A stretch of DNA of 64,000 bases from Pseudomonas anuradhapurensis (lineage in GTDB: Bacteria; Pseudomonadota; Gammaproteobacteria; Pseudomonadales; Pseudomonadaceae): the NCBI RefSeq assembly GCF_014269225.2, contig NZ_CP077097.1, forward strand, positions 2,925,001 through 2,989,000. The letters are read 5' to 3'. How positions within the stretch are numbered: position 1 is the stretch's first letter; each line of letters begins with the position of its first letter. The translations under genes and the position numbers were made by a program. Positions 55,004 to 63,786 of the stretch are shown in pieces. The notes beneath the pieces were generated by a model. The model did no database searches. It had not been told where the DNA came from and saw nothing but the letters and a program-made list of their open reading frames with translations.

Positions 55004-55993
55004 ATGCCTCGCCGCCTGCTCCACCGGGCCCTGCTTTACCCCAGCCTGCTGTCGGGCGCCCTGGCGCTTGCCAGCGGCCAGGCCATGGCCGCCACCGCCT
55101 GGGTCTCGAACGAGAAGGACAACAGCCTCAGCCTGATCGACCTGCATACCCTGGAAGTCACCGAGACCTTGCCGGTAGGCCAGCGCCCGCGCGGCCTGCT
55201 GCTGTCCCACGACCACAAGCTGCTGTACATCTGCGCCAGCGACTCGGACCGGGTCCAGGTGATGGACGTGGCCACCCGCAAGATCATCAAGGAACTGCCT
55301 TCCGGCAAGGACCCGGAGCAGTTCGCCCTGCACCCCAACGACCGCTGGCTGTACGTGTCCAACGAGGACGACGCATTGGTGACCGTGATCGACACCCAGA
55401 CCGACAAGGTACTCGGGCAGATCGATGTCGGCATCGAGCCTGAAGGCATGGCCGTGAGCCCGGATGGCAAGTGGGCGGTCAACACCAGCGAAACCACCAA
55501 CATGCTGCACTGGATCGACACCAGCACCCAGACCCTGGCCGAAAGCACCCCGGTCGACCAGCGGCCGCGCTTTGTCGAGTTCAGCCAGGACGGTACGCGG
55601 TTGTGGGCCTCGGCGGAAATCGGCGGCACCGTGACCATTCTCGACGTGGCCACGCGCCAGGTGTTGAAAACCCTGAATTTCCAGATCAAGGGCGTGCACC
55701 CGGACAAGGTCCAGCCGGTGGGGATCAAGCTCAGCGCCGATGGCAAGTACGCCTTCGTCGCCCTGGGCCCCGCCAACCATGTGGCGGTGGTCGATGCCAA
55801 GACCTTCGAGGTGCTCGACTACCTGCTGGTGGGGCGACGGGTATGGCAACTGGCGTTCACCCCGGACCAGAGCCAGTTATTGGCCACCAACGGAGTCAGC
55901 GGTGACGTGTCGGTGATCGATGCGAAAAACCTCAAGGTGCTCAAGTCAGTGAAGGTCGGCCGCTACCCCTGGGGCGTGGTGGTGACGCCATGA
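55004..55993 (+). CDS. YVTN beta-propeller protein of the PQQ alcohol system
   Basis: A 329-residue exported protein (signal peptide about 1-29, 'AMA-ATA') with repeated YVTN-type blades such as 'LLYICASDSDRVQVMDVATRKI', cited as 'LYICASDSDRVQVMD', and 'WLYVSNEDDALVTVIDT'. It matches the beta-propeller family tied to PQQ-dependent catabolism (TIGR03866-type). It may bind a periplasmic component of the ABC system. Its stop overlaps the ATPase start by 4 bp. Confidence 0.88.
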   Translation: MPRRLLHRALLYPSLLSGALALASGQAMAATAWVSNEKDNSLSLIDLHTLEVTETLPVGQRPRGLLLSHDHKLLYICASDSDRVQVMDVATRKIIKELPSGKDPEQFALHPNDRWLYVSNEDDALVTVIDTQTDKVLGQIDVGIEPEGMAVSPDGKWAVNTSETTNMLHWIDTSTQTLAESTPVDQRPRFVEFSQDGTRLWASAEIGGTVTILDVATRQVLKTLNFQIKGVHPDKVQPVGIKLSADGKYAFVALGPANHVAVVDAKTFEVLDYLLVGRRVWQLAFTPDQSQLLATNGVSGDVSVIDAKNLKVLKSVKVGRYPWGVVVTP

Positions 55994-56730
55994 ACACGCT
56001 GGAAGTCAGTGACGTGAGCTTTGCCTACGGCCAGCGCCAGGCGCTCAGGCAGGTCACGTTCAGCCTGGCGCCCGGGCGCTTCGCCGCGCTGCTGGGCCCC
56101 AATGGTGCCGGCAAGTCGACCTTGATCGCCCTGCTCACGCGGCTCTACGACCTGCAGCAAGGCGACATCCGCGTGTGCGGCTGTTCCCTGCGCAATGCCG
56201 CACGCCCGGCCTTGCGCCAGTTGGGCGTGGTGTTCCAGCAAAGCACCCTCGACCTGGACCTCAGCGTCGAACAGAACCTGCGCTACCACGCCTCGCTGCA
56301 TGGCCTGCCGCGGCGCCAGGCCAACCTGCGGGTGGAGGCCGAACTGGCCCGCCAGGGCCTCGATGAGCGCCGCCGCGAGCCAGTCCGGGCATTGAACATC
56401 GGCCATCGACGCCGAGTCGAGATTGCCCGTGCGCTGCTGCATGAGCCGCGCCTGCTGTTGCTCGACGAAGCCAGCGTCGGCCTCGACCCGGCCAGCCGCC
56501 TGGCGCTCAACCAGCACCTGCGGCTGCTGTGCCGCGAACAACGCCTCAGCGTGTTGTGGACCACCCACCTGCTGGACGAAGTCCAACCCAGCGATGACCT
56601 GCTGATCCTGCATCAGGGGCGCCTGGTGGCCAGCGGCACGGCCGCGGCGCTGAGCCAGGCGCACGGCGGCGACCTCGACCACGCCTTCGCCCGCCTGACC
56701 AGCGCGCCTTCAGGAGTGAAAGCCCAATGA
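55990..56730 (+). CDS. pedB: ABC transporter ATPase PedB
   Basis: A 246-residue ABC ATPase. Walker A 'GPNGAGKST', Q-loop 'VVFQQSTLD', a degenerate signature ('LNIGHRRRVEIARALL'), Walker B 'LLLLDEASVGLDP' and the H-loop 'WTTHLLDE' are present. The signature reads NIGHRRR instead of LSGGQ, but exporter-type ATPases of this family vary here. It powers PedC, probably moving an alcohol-related solute across the inner membrane. It overlaps both neighbours by 4 bp, a tight operon. Confidence 0.9.
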   Translation: MNTLEVSDVSFAYGQRQALRQVTFSLAPGRFAALLGPNGAGKSTLIALLTRLYDLQQGDIRVCGCSLRNAARPALRQLGVVFQQSTLDLDLSVEQNLRYHASLHGLPRRQANLRVEAELARQGLDERRREPVRALNIGHRRRVEIARALLHEPRLLLLDEASVGLDPASRLALNQHLRLLCREQRLSVLWTTHLLDEVQPSDDLLILHQGRLVASGTAAALSQAHGGDLDHAFARLTSAPSGVKAQ

Positions 56731-57518
56731 ACGCCTACTGGCAATGCTTCAACGGCATTCTGCTGCGCGAATGCCTGCGCTTTGTCTTGCAGCGCACACG
56801 CTTTCTCAGCGCCCTGGTGCGCCCGCTGCTGTGGCTGCTGGTGTTCGCCGCCGGGTTTCGCGCGGCCCTGGGCATTGCGATCATCGAACCCTACGACACC
56901 TATATCCCCTACGAGGTGTACATCATCCCCGGCCTGGCCTGCATGATCCTGTTGTTCAACGGCATGCAGGGCTCGCTGTCGATGGTCTATGACCGCGAGA
57001 TGGGCAGCATGCGCGTGCTGCTGACCAGCCCGTTGCCACGGCCGTTCCTGCTTGGCAGCAAGCTGTTGGCCACCTCGTTGATTTCCTTGCTGCAGGTGTA
57101 CGCCTTCCTGGCCATTGCCTGGCTATACGGTGTGCAACCACCGGCCGCCGGCTTGCTGCTGGCGTTACCGGCGCTATTGCTGGTGGCACTGATGCTCAGC
57201 GCCCTGGGGCTGTTGCTGTCGAACGCGATCCGCCAGCTGGAGAACTTTGCCGGGGTGATGAATTTCGTGATTTTCCCACTGTTCTTCCTGTCTTCGGCAC
57301 TGTACCCGCTGTGGAAGATGCAGGAGGCCAGCCAGTGGTTGTACTGGCTGTGTGCAGTCAACCCGTTCACCCATGCGGTGGAACTGGTGCGCTTTGCCCT
57401 GTACGAACGACTGAACCTGCTGGCACTGGCGGTGTGCCTGGGCTTGACCGCGCTGTTCAGCCTGCTGGCGATCCTCACCTTCAACCCCCAGCACGCGGCA
57501 CTGCGCAAGCCACGCTGA
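56727..57518 (+). CDS. pedC: ABC transporter permease PedC
   Basis: A 263-residue ABC-2-type permease with six predicted helices ('PGLACMILLFNGMQGSLSMVYDREMGSMRVLL', cited as 'YDREMGSMRVLLTSPLPR', and 'FPLFFLSSALYPLWKM'). It is the PedC-like permease of the alcohol-associated ABC system. ABC-2 permeases usually export, so efflux of alcohols or toxic products is possible. In related strains this system has been proposed to support solvent tolerance. It is the last gene of the operon, ahead of a REP doublet. Confidence 0.9.
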   Translation: MNAYWQCFNGILLRECLRFVLQRTRFLSALVRPLLWLLVFAAGFRAALGIAIIEPYDTYIPYEVYIIPGLACMILLFNGMQGSLSMVYDREMGSMRVLLTSPLPRPFLLGSKLLATSLISLLQVYAFLAIAWLYGVQPPAAGLLLALPALLLVALMLSALGLLLSNAIRQLENFAGVMNFVIFPLFFLSSALYPLWKMQEASQWLYWLCAVNPFTHAVELVRFALYERLNLLALAVCLGLTALFSLLAILTFNPQHAALRKPR

Positions 57519-57542
57519 TCCCCCCCGCATGGAACGCGCTTT

Positions 57543-57659
57543 TGTAGGCGCGGCCTTGTGTCGCGATCGGGCTGCAGCGCAGCCCCGGCGGTATCTGCGG
57601 CGCAGCTGCAATCGTGGGGCTGCGCTGCAGCCCGATCGCGACACGAGGCCGCTCCTACA
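57543..57659. repeat. REP doublet, inverted
   Basis: 'TGTAGGCGCGGCCTTGTGTC' and its near-complement around a ~30-bp centre, after pedC. One arm has a G-to-C change in the usual GGAGCGG core. Confidence 0.83.
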
Positions 57660-57710
57660 GGGGGGGCATCCATCCGGGAATCGGTGCAACCGTCAACGCG
57701 CCAGGCCATC

Positions 57711-57728
57711 TACTACTTTAGTACTGCC
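57711..57728. promoter_or_regulatory. Ped box A (CxxxCW gene)
   Basis: 'TACTACTTTAGTACTGCC', 77 bp before the CxxxCW gene; TACT-N5-AGTA is a short dyad. A divergent form of the box. Confidence 0.45.
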
Positions 57729-57804
57729 TTTGCTATCTGATCGTCGCATTCACAATGCACCGCCGCTGGCATGTAATGGGCCTATAACAAAAAGGATAAC
57801 CCCC

Positions 57805-58365
57805 ATGCCACGTGCCCTGCCCCGGCTGCCGCGCCCCTTGCTGGTGGCCTTTTCGCTGAGTCTGTCGCTGGGCATCGCCCAGGCCGGCACGGAACCGTTG
57901 TTTTCCGCCGACGGTTATCGCACCAGCATCTACCGCAGCCCGACCCCGCAGCAGGTCGACGGCGCCCAGGTGATCGACACCGCCACGCTGCAAGGGCTGC
58001 TGAAGCAGACCCCTGCCCCGGTCCTGATCGACGTCTATCGGCGCCAATGGTTGCAAGGCCGCTTCATCGAAGACCAACCGCACAGCAACATCCCCGGCAG
58101 CCGCTGGCTGGCCAACACCGGCGACGGCGAGCTGAGCGCGGCCTGGCAAGGCTACTTCGCCCGCCACCTGCAAGACGCCACCGCCGGGCGCAGGCAGCAA
58201 CCGCTGGTGTTCTACTGCCGCTCGGATTGCTGGCTGAGCTGGAACGCGGTAAAACGCGCGAAGGCCTTGGGCTATAACAACCTGTACTGGTATCGCGACG
58301 GCCTGGACGCCTGGCAGCAGGCCAATCTGCCACTTGTCCCCGCGCAACCGGAACCCTTCCCCTGA
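57805..58365 (+). CDS. PQQ-catabolism-associated CxxxCW rhodanese-like protein
   Basis: A 186-residue exported protein (signal peptide about 1-27, 'AQA-GTE') with a rhodanese-like fold. The motif is 'FYCRSDCWLSW', Cys138-x3-Cys142-Trp143, as in the family named for association with PQQ-dependent alcohol catabolism and its ABC transporter. A redox or sulfur role is suspected but unproven. ATG 57805 follows AAAGGATAA and opens the signal peptide. The pedR1 gene follows 57 bp downstream. Confidence 0.87.
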   Translation: MPRALPRLPRPLLVAFSLSLSLGIAQAGTEPLFSADGYRTSIYRSPTPQQVDGAQVIDTATLQGLLKQTPAPVLIDVYRRQWLQGRFIEDQPHSNIPGSRWLANTGDGELSAAWQGYFARHLQDATAGRRQQPLVFYCRSDCWLSWNAVKRAKALGYNNLYWYRDGLDAWQQANLPLVPAQPEPFP

Positions 58366-58422
58366 ATTCGCTTGGCGAATGCGTGCCCCCGCTCCATCCC
58401 ATAAAAACGAGGTGAAAAGGCC

Positions 58423-59088
58423 ATGTACAAAATTCTGATTGCCGACGATCACCCGCTGTTTCGCGAAGCTATCCACAATGTCATCAGCGACGGGTTCCAG
58501 GGTAGCGAAGTCATGGAAACTGCCGACCTGGACAGCGCCCTGGCACTGACCCGCGAGCACGATGACCTCGACCTGATCCTGCTCGACCTGAACATGCCTG
58601 GCATGCACGGCCTGAATGGCCTGATCACCCTGCGCAACGAGGCCCCCACCACACCGGTGGTGATCGTCTCGGCCGAGCAGGAAAAGCAGATCGTGCTGCA
58701 GGCCATCACCTACGGTGCGGTGGGGTTCATCACCAAGTCGTCGCCACGTTTGCAGATGATCGAAGCGATCGAGCAGATCCTCAACGGCAATGTCTACCTG
58801 CCGCCCGATATCATCCGCGCGCAGAAAAGCGCCACCAGCCGGCGCCTGAACGATACCCCGAGCTTCCCGCCGGAAATGCTCCAGGCGCTGACCCGCAAGC
58901 AACTGCTGGTGCTCGAACGCATGACCAAGGGCGAGTCGAACAAACAGATCGCCTATACCCTGGACATCGCGGAAACCACGGTCAAGGCCCACGTTTCGGC
59001 GATCCTGCGCAAACTCAACGTGCACAACCGGGTGCAGGCCATCCTCAGCGCTGGCGATATCGACTTCGGCGATTACCTGCGCCGCTGA
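58423..59088 (+). CDS. pedR1: Response regulator PedR1 (AgmR/ErbR)
   Basis: A 221-residue NarL/LuxR regulator. Receiver with phospho-acceptor Asp55 ('[10 protein letters not shown]') and the Lys of the 'FITKSS' switch; C-terminal HTH with '[29 protein letters not shown]', cited as '[18 protein letters not shown]'. The orthologue, also called AgmR or ErbR, activates genes for PQQ-dependent ethanol oxidation. It may bind box A in the ped promoters (inference). It converges with a hybrid kinase with a 5-bp gap, and that kinase is its likely partner. Confidence 0.92.
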   Translation: MYKILIADDHPLFREAIHNVISDGFQGSEVMETADLDSALALTREHDDLDLILLDLNMPGMHGLNGLITLRNEAPTTPVVIVSAEQEKQIVLQAITYGAVGFITKSSPRLQMIEAIEQILNGNVYLPPDIIRAQKSATSRRLNDTPSFPPEMLQALTRKQLLVLERMTKGESNKQIAYTLDIAETTVKAHVSAILRKLNVHNRVQAILSAGDIDFGDYLRR

Positions 59089-59093
59089 ACCGG

Positions 59094-61043
59094 CTATGCG
59101 CCAAGCGATGGCTGGCTGCTGGAAAGCAGGTGGCTCATCGCCGTTTTCAGCTTCATCGGCCGCACCGGCTTGTGCATCAGGGTGTGGCCGAGCTCGCGGA
59201 TCTGCTGCTTGAGTTCGTTGCTGTAGTTGGCGGTGATCATCAACGCCGGTAGCGGCTGGGTGCGGCGGGCGTTGATCCGCGCCACCGCATCGACACCATT
59301 GCAGTCGTTGTCGAGGTGGTAGTCGGCAATCAGCAGGTCGGCATCGGCATGGTAGTTGTCCACCTGGCGTGCCAGGTCCTCTTCCGACAATGCGGTCACC
59401 ACCTGGCACCCCCAGCCCTCCAGCAAGGTGCGCATGCCGGCACAGATGGCGGCATCGTTATCCAGCACCCACACCCGTGCCCCGCGCAGGCGTTCCAGCA
59501 TCGGCTCGCTGATCGCCAGGCTCGGCTGGGCCTTGGGCGCGGCAGTGCTCAGTGGCACCTCCACCGCGAACACCGAGCCTTTGCCAAGCCAGGAGCGCAC
59601 CCGAATGCGATGGCCAAGGATACCGGCGATCTTCTCCACGATCGCCAGGCCCAGGCCCAGGCCACGGTCCTGCTGCGGGCGCTGCACATCGCCGCGACGG
59701 AATTCCTGGAACATTTCCTCCAGGTGCTCTTCGGCAATGCCGATGCCGCTGTCCCACACTTCGATGCGCAGGCCGCCTCGCAGGCGCCGACAGCCCAGCA
59801 CCACACGCCCACGCGGGGTATAGCGAATGGCGTTGCTGAGCAGGTTGCGCAGGATCCGCGCCAACAACTGGATATCACTGCGCACCACGGCCGAGCAGCT
59901 GACGAAATGCAGCGCCAGCCCTTCGCTGCGGGCCACCTGGGCGTACTCGGCGGCAAGGTTGTCCATCAGTTCGCCAAGGGCGAAGGGTGCGACGTCGGCC
60001 TTGATCACCCCGGCGTCCAGCTTGGAAATATCCACCAGGGTGCCCAGCAGGTTCTCCACATCCTCCAGCGAGTTGCTGACATTGCGTACCAGCTGCGTGC
60101 TGTCCTGCGGTTCGCGGCTTTCGAGCAGCGCACTGGTGAACAGCCGCGCCGCGTTCAACGGTTGCAGCAGGTCATGGCTGACCGCCGCGAGGAACTTGGT
60201 CTTCGACAGGTTGGCCTGCTCGGCCTCGCGTTTGGCCTCGCGCAGGCGCGCTTCGGCGCGGCTGCGCTCCTCGATTTCGCGCAACAGTTGCTCATTGAGG
60301 CTGGTCAGCTCTGCCGTGCGTTCGCGTACCCGTTGCTCGAGGTGCTGGTAGGCCTGGTGCAGCGCCTGCGCCGTATTGCGCCGCTCGGTGATGTCACGGA
60401 TCAGCACGAAGATGCCGGCGACCTCGCCATTGGCCAGGCGATTCGGTACGTAGGAACGCAGCATGTAGCGCTCCTGCCCGCTGCTGTTGGTTTCGGCGAA
60501 TTCGAAGGTGACGCTCTCGCCGGCCAGCGCACGTGCCACGTAGGCTTCCAGGCGCTGGTAATGCTGTTCGCTGTGGGCCTCGCGCAGGCGCTGGCCGAGC
60601 ATCACGCCAGGGGGCCAGCAGTACCATTCTTCGTAGACCTTGTTGGTGAATTCGTAGACCAGGTCGGCGTTGAGATAGGCGATCAGCGCCGGTACGTTGT
60701 CGGTGATCAGGCGAATCTGGTGCTGGTGGGCAGTCTCGGCCCGCTGCCGCGCCTCGCTGAGCAGGCGGTTGACCGCCTTGAGTTCGGCCATCGCCTGGTT
60801 CAGGGCATCGGTGCGTTCGCGCACCTGCTCGGCCAGCACCACCGAGTGCTGAAACGCCGCGTAAGGGTCGTTGCCACGCGTCACACCGGACTCGACGCGC
60901 TCGATCAGGGCGCCGTTGATACGCTGCAGCTTGTGGTTCTCATGCTGCAACCGGGTGATTTCAAGCTGCAGGTCAGCGATTGACGGGAGGCCGGTTGCGG
61001 GCAATGGCGACGCCGGTGAAGGTCTGGTTGATGTGCATGCCAT
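59094..61043 (-). CDS. pedS1: Hybrid sensor histidine kinase PedS1
   Basis: A 649-residue cytoplasmic kinase with an N-terminal coiled coil, a PAS domain (about 105-225, 'LITDNVPALIAYLNADLVYEFTN', cited as 'NVPALIAYLNADL'), coiled coil, HisKA with His290 ('LAAVSHDLLQPLNAARLF'), HATPase ('GLGLGLAIVEKIAGILG') and a receiver ('LIADYHLDND'). The H-box equals that of the kinase at 37974, so they are paralogues. It resembles ErcS' of P. aeruginosa. The annotated ATG at 61043 overlaps the FIST gene by 71 bp; the true start may be internal but no ATG offers one. Confidence 0.88.
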   Translation of the reverse strand: MACTSTRPSPASPLPATGLPSIADLQLEITRLQHENHKLQRINGALIERVESGVTRGNDPYAAFQHSVVLAEQVRERTDALNQAMAELKAVNRLLSEARQRAETAHQHQIRLITDNVPALIAYLNADLVYEFTNKVYEEWYCWPPGVMLGQRLREAHSEQHYQRLEAYVARALAGESVTFEFAETNSSGQERYMLRSYVPNRLANGEVAGIFVLIRDITERRNTAQALHQAYQHLEQRVRERTAELTSLNEQLLREIEERSRAEARLREAKREAEQANLSKTKFLAAVSHDLLQPLNAARLFTSALLESREPQDSTQLVRNVSNSLEDVENLLGTLVDISKLDAGVIKADVAPFALGELMDNLAAEYAQVARSEGLALHFVSCSAVVRSDIQLLARILRNLLSNAIRYTPRGRVVLGCRRLRGGLRIEVWDSGIGIAEEHLEEMFQEFRRGDVQRPQQDRGLGLGLAIVEKIAGILGHRIRVRSWLGKGSVFAVEVPLSTAAPKAQPSLAISEPMLERLRGARVWVLDNDAAICAGMRTLLEGWGCQVVTALSEEDLARQVDNYHADADLLIADYHLDNDCNGVDAVARINARRTQPLPALMITANYSNELKQQIRELGHTLMHKPVRPMKLKTAMSHLLSSSQPSLGA

Positions 61044-62136
61044 TGAACTGTTCTCCGTAGGTGTTGAAGCCGATCACCCGCTGCTCGCGCAGGAACGCGC
61101 CGATCGGCTCCAGGCCGTGTTGGCCTTCCAGTTCCAGCCGCCGCAGAAAGCAATCGCAACCGATGGTCAGCAACAGTGGGCCGAGACGCTGCTGCAAGCC
61201 GTCGAACAGCTGCTGCAGGTTGGGCAACAAAGGCCCGGGGGTCATGGCGGTGAGCACGATGCCGTTCTCCACCGCACAGTAGAAGCTCAAGCTCTGGTCC
61301 GGGTGCACTTGCTGGATCGCCCGCACGTAGTACTGGTCATGGATACGCACGGCCAGCGGGTGGGCGGCGAATACCTGGTGGTCGAGGTCGGCCACCGGCA
61401 CGCCGATATGCCGGGCGTACTCCTCGGCTGCCGGCTCGGCATTCAGCTCGAAGACCCGGCGCAAGGCACTGTCGGCCCCCGTGACCACCAGCTTTTCCTG
61501 GCGTGGCAGGATGTGGTGAGTGGTGAACACCTCGAAGTCGAGCCAGGTATTGACCAGCACCACCACCGCCGCGCCGTTATGGAACGCGCCGCCGAAGTAC
61601 ACGTGGGTGCGGGTCAGGTAATTGTCGTCGCCGGCCGAACCGCCAAAATGCGGAATATCCCCAAGGGCGGCGCTGAGCGCCGCGAGCACCATCTCCTCAC
61701 GGCTGGACAGGCCGTCGAGCAGGGTCAGGGCAAAGCTGTGGCCCTTGATCGGCGCCAGGGTATTGCTGCGACAGGTGCTGACCAGGCGCTCGACCATCTG
61801 CTGGGCATCGATCAGGCTGAAGTGCTCCATCTCATCGATCAGCTCGGTGGCGATGGAAAAATGCCGATGATCGAAGCCCACCGCGGTGATGCAGTTGCGG
61901 CCGTAGCCCAGCGGTGTGATCTCGCCGGCGCTGGTGCAACCGACCAGGCGGATGCCACCAAAGCCCTGCTCCAGGGCCTCGCCCAGGACCTGCAGGTCGT
62001 ATTCGGCGGAACAGAAGAACAGCACGAAGCCCAGGTGCGGGTGCAGCAGCTGCGCCGCCAGTTCCTCGGCCGCCAGCCGGGCGTCGGTGGCCTGGGACAT
62101 GGCGCTGACCACACCGTCGTTGTGAGCCTGCTGCAT
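60973..62136 (-). CDS. FIST-domain sensory protein
   Basis: A 387-residue cytoplasmic protein with FIST_N ('FGGIRLVGCTSAGEITPLGY', cited as 'RLVGCTSAGEITP') and FIST_C ('CDCFLRRL', 'EQFNGMHINQTF') parts. FIST domains are thought to bind small ligands such as amino acids and lie beside signalling kinases. It overlaps the pedS1 gene by 71 bp, so it may provide ligand sensing for it. ATG 62136 follows GGAGACCAGG; an ATG 17 codons earlier lacks such a site. A similar gene precedes ErcS' in P. aeruginosa. Confidence 0.83.
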   Translation of the reverse strand: MQQAHNDGVVSAMSQATDARLAAEELAAQLLHPHLGFVLFFCSAEYDLQVLGEALEQGFGGIRLVGCTSAGEITPLGYGRNCITAVGFDHRHFSIATELIDEMEHFSLIDAQQMVERLVSTCRSNTLAPIKGHSFALTLLDGLSSREEMVLAALSAALGDIPHFGGSAGDDNYLTRTHVYFGGAFHNGAAVVVLVNTWLDFEVFTTHHILPRQEKLVVTGADSALRRVFELNAEPAAEEYARHIGVPVADLDHQVFAAHPLAVRIHDQYYVRAIQQVHPDQSLSFYCAVENGIVLTAMTPGPLLPNLQQLFDGLQQRLGPLLLTIGCDCFLRRLELEGQHGLEPIGAFLREQRVIGFNTYGEQFNGMHINQTFTGVAIARNRPPVNR

Positions 62137-62198
62137 CCTGGTCTCCGGCGCGGGTTGGCTGAGCAAAGAGTGTACGAAGGCGATCATTGGCGACGAAT

Positions 62199-62220
62199 GC
62201 TACTTGGGTAGCGGGTGGCC
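62199..62220. promoter_or_regulatory. Ped box A (FIST gene)
   Basis: GCTAC-TTGG-GTAGC, a perfect dyad, followed by GGGTGGCC, 63 bp before the FIST start. Confidence 0.5.
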
Positions 62221-62313
62221 ACTTCCATGGATGTAAAGCGCCCCGCCATTCGTGGACGCCCTGTGGCCCCCGGCCACGGTGCGATGCGCACACCGCGGCT
62301 GGGGGCCCGGCGT

Positions 62314-63498
62314 TTACCAGGTCAGCACTGCCCCCACCGCGAAGGTATCGGTGTCTTCGTCCTGTGCACTGGTTTCATGCCCATCGATGGAAAACTGGTT
62401 GTACTCGGCAACCAGCTTGAGGTTGTCGTTGATGTCGTGGAACAGCGCGATGCCACGGGTTTCATAATCCGCACCACTGTCGACCGCGCCGTTGCCATCG
62501 TCCTTGGTCTTGCCATAGGACAGCGCCACGCGATTCTTGCCGAACTTGTACGAGCCCTGCAGCAGGTAGCCGTCACTGTCGACATTGCGCAGGGTCGGTT
62601 CGCCAGCGTTGTTGGTGAAGAACGGGTTGATGCCCTTGGCCTGGAACCCCGAACCGGTCAGCGACAGCCCGCCCATCTTCGCCTGCACGCCATAGCCGAC
62701 ACCTTTGGAGGTGACCGACTGCACCGCCGGGTCGGTGTTGTCGGAGGTCTGGTAGCTGCCGTTGAGCCAGCTGTAGATCTGCGCCCCGCCCAGGTCGAAC
62801 TGGTAGGTGATCTCGCTTTCGGTACGCGGGTTCTCCTGGTAGGCCTTGCCGGTCGGGCTGCTGTCGTTGGTGTCCACCGGGTCCATGATGCCGACCGCGA
62901 CGCGCAGGCCGTCCATCACCGGGGTGCGGTAGGTGATCTGCGAGGTGGGGAACGGGTATGGGTAGCCGCTGCCGATGTTGCCGAACGATACCCCGCCGCC
63001 GTCCACCAGGCCCAGGGTGTCACTGACCTGGCCATAACCGGCCAGCAGTTCGTCGAGCAGGATGTTGGAGCGGGCGAACAGGCCGAAATCCTTGCCGATC
63101 AGCACCTCGCCCCATTCCGGGTTGGCCACGGTGCCGTAGAACTGGCGCACATCGATGGCGGTGTCGGTGCCGTTGGTTTCGCTGTCGTTGATGGTCACCC
63201 AGAACGAGGCGCGCGCGCCGAGCTTGAGGTCATCCACCTGCCTGCCCATGTTGAAGCCCAGGTAGTTGGGTAGGAAGCCCATCTTCACCCGCGACTGGCG
63301 GCGGTCGTACTGCTCACCCTCGCGATCGACATCGCTGTTGACGTAGAAGGCGTTGATATAGCCGTCGGTGGAAAACGTCGTCTGGTCCTTGTCGTACAGC
63401 ATGATCTCGGCCTCGGCGACATTGCTCAGGCAAAGGCTCGACAGGCTGACGGTGACAGCCGCCAGCAAACGGGGAGACAGATTCTTATTGTTGTACAT
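62314..63498 (-). CDS. Outer-membrane porin
   Basis: A 394-residue exported barrel protein (signal peptide about 1-29, 'AEA-EIM'). Alternating hydrophobic strands, periodic turns rich in Gly, Asp and Asn, and a C-terminal aromatic (ends in 'VLTW') mark it as a Gram-negative porin of the general-diffusion type. It may admit alcohols or sugars. Its position at the edge of the ped cluster hints at an uptake role, which is unproven. ATG 63498 opens the signal peptide; an earlier in-frame codon does not. Confidence 0.83.
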   Translation of the reverse strand: MYNNKNLSPRLLAAVTVSLSSLCLSNVAEAEIMLYDKDQTTFSTDGYINAFYVNSDVDREGEQYDRRQSRVKMGFLPNYLGFNMGRQVDDLKLGARASFWVTINDSETNGTDTAIDVRQFYGTVANPEWGEVLIGKDFGLFARSNILLDELLAGYGQVSDTLGLVDGGGVSFGNIGSGYPYPFPTSQITYRTPVMDGLRVAVGIMDPVDTNDSSPTGKAYQENPRTESEITYQFDLGGAQIYSWLNGSYQTSDNTDPAVQSVTSKGVGYGVQAKMGGLSLTGSGFQAKGINPFFTNNAGEPTLRNVDSDGYLLQGSYKFGKNRVALSYGKTKDDGNGAVDSGADYETRGIALFHDINDNLKLVAEYNQFSIDGHETSAQDEDTDTFAVGAVLTW

Positions 63499-63786
63499 GG
63501 CGCGCTCCGAAACGGGGACGGGATGTCGGAGGCGATTATCAGAAGCGGGCAAAGGGCCAGAAACGCTGCTTTGGAGCGGGCTGGCGGGTGCTTTGGGCCG
63601 GCGTGTGGGATGCGACCATTCGGGCCCGCTACCGGGTTGGGCCGGGAGGCGAGACTTAGGGTTTAGGCATTAATGGCAGGCAGGTACCAATACAAAAAGC
63701 CCGCCTTCGACCTGACGCCGTACCTGTAGGAGCGGCTTCAGCCGCGATCACCGGCACCGCCGGTGCCAACCACCGCGTCGCCCACC
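63499..63786. other. Non-coding gap
   Basis: About 288 bp with the porin promoter region and a REP unit (63725-63770). No gene is supported. Confidence 0.55.
63725..63770 (+). repeat. Single REP unit
   Basis: 'TGTAGGAGCGGCTTCAGCCG' then CGATCACCGGCACCGCCGGTGCC, nearly identical to the unit at 37897. Confidence 0.75.

Noticed and set aside
57543..57659. Riboswitch or structured regulatory RNA before the CxxxCW gene
   Set aside because: The hairpin is a REP doublet with the same core as elsewhere in the window.
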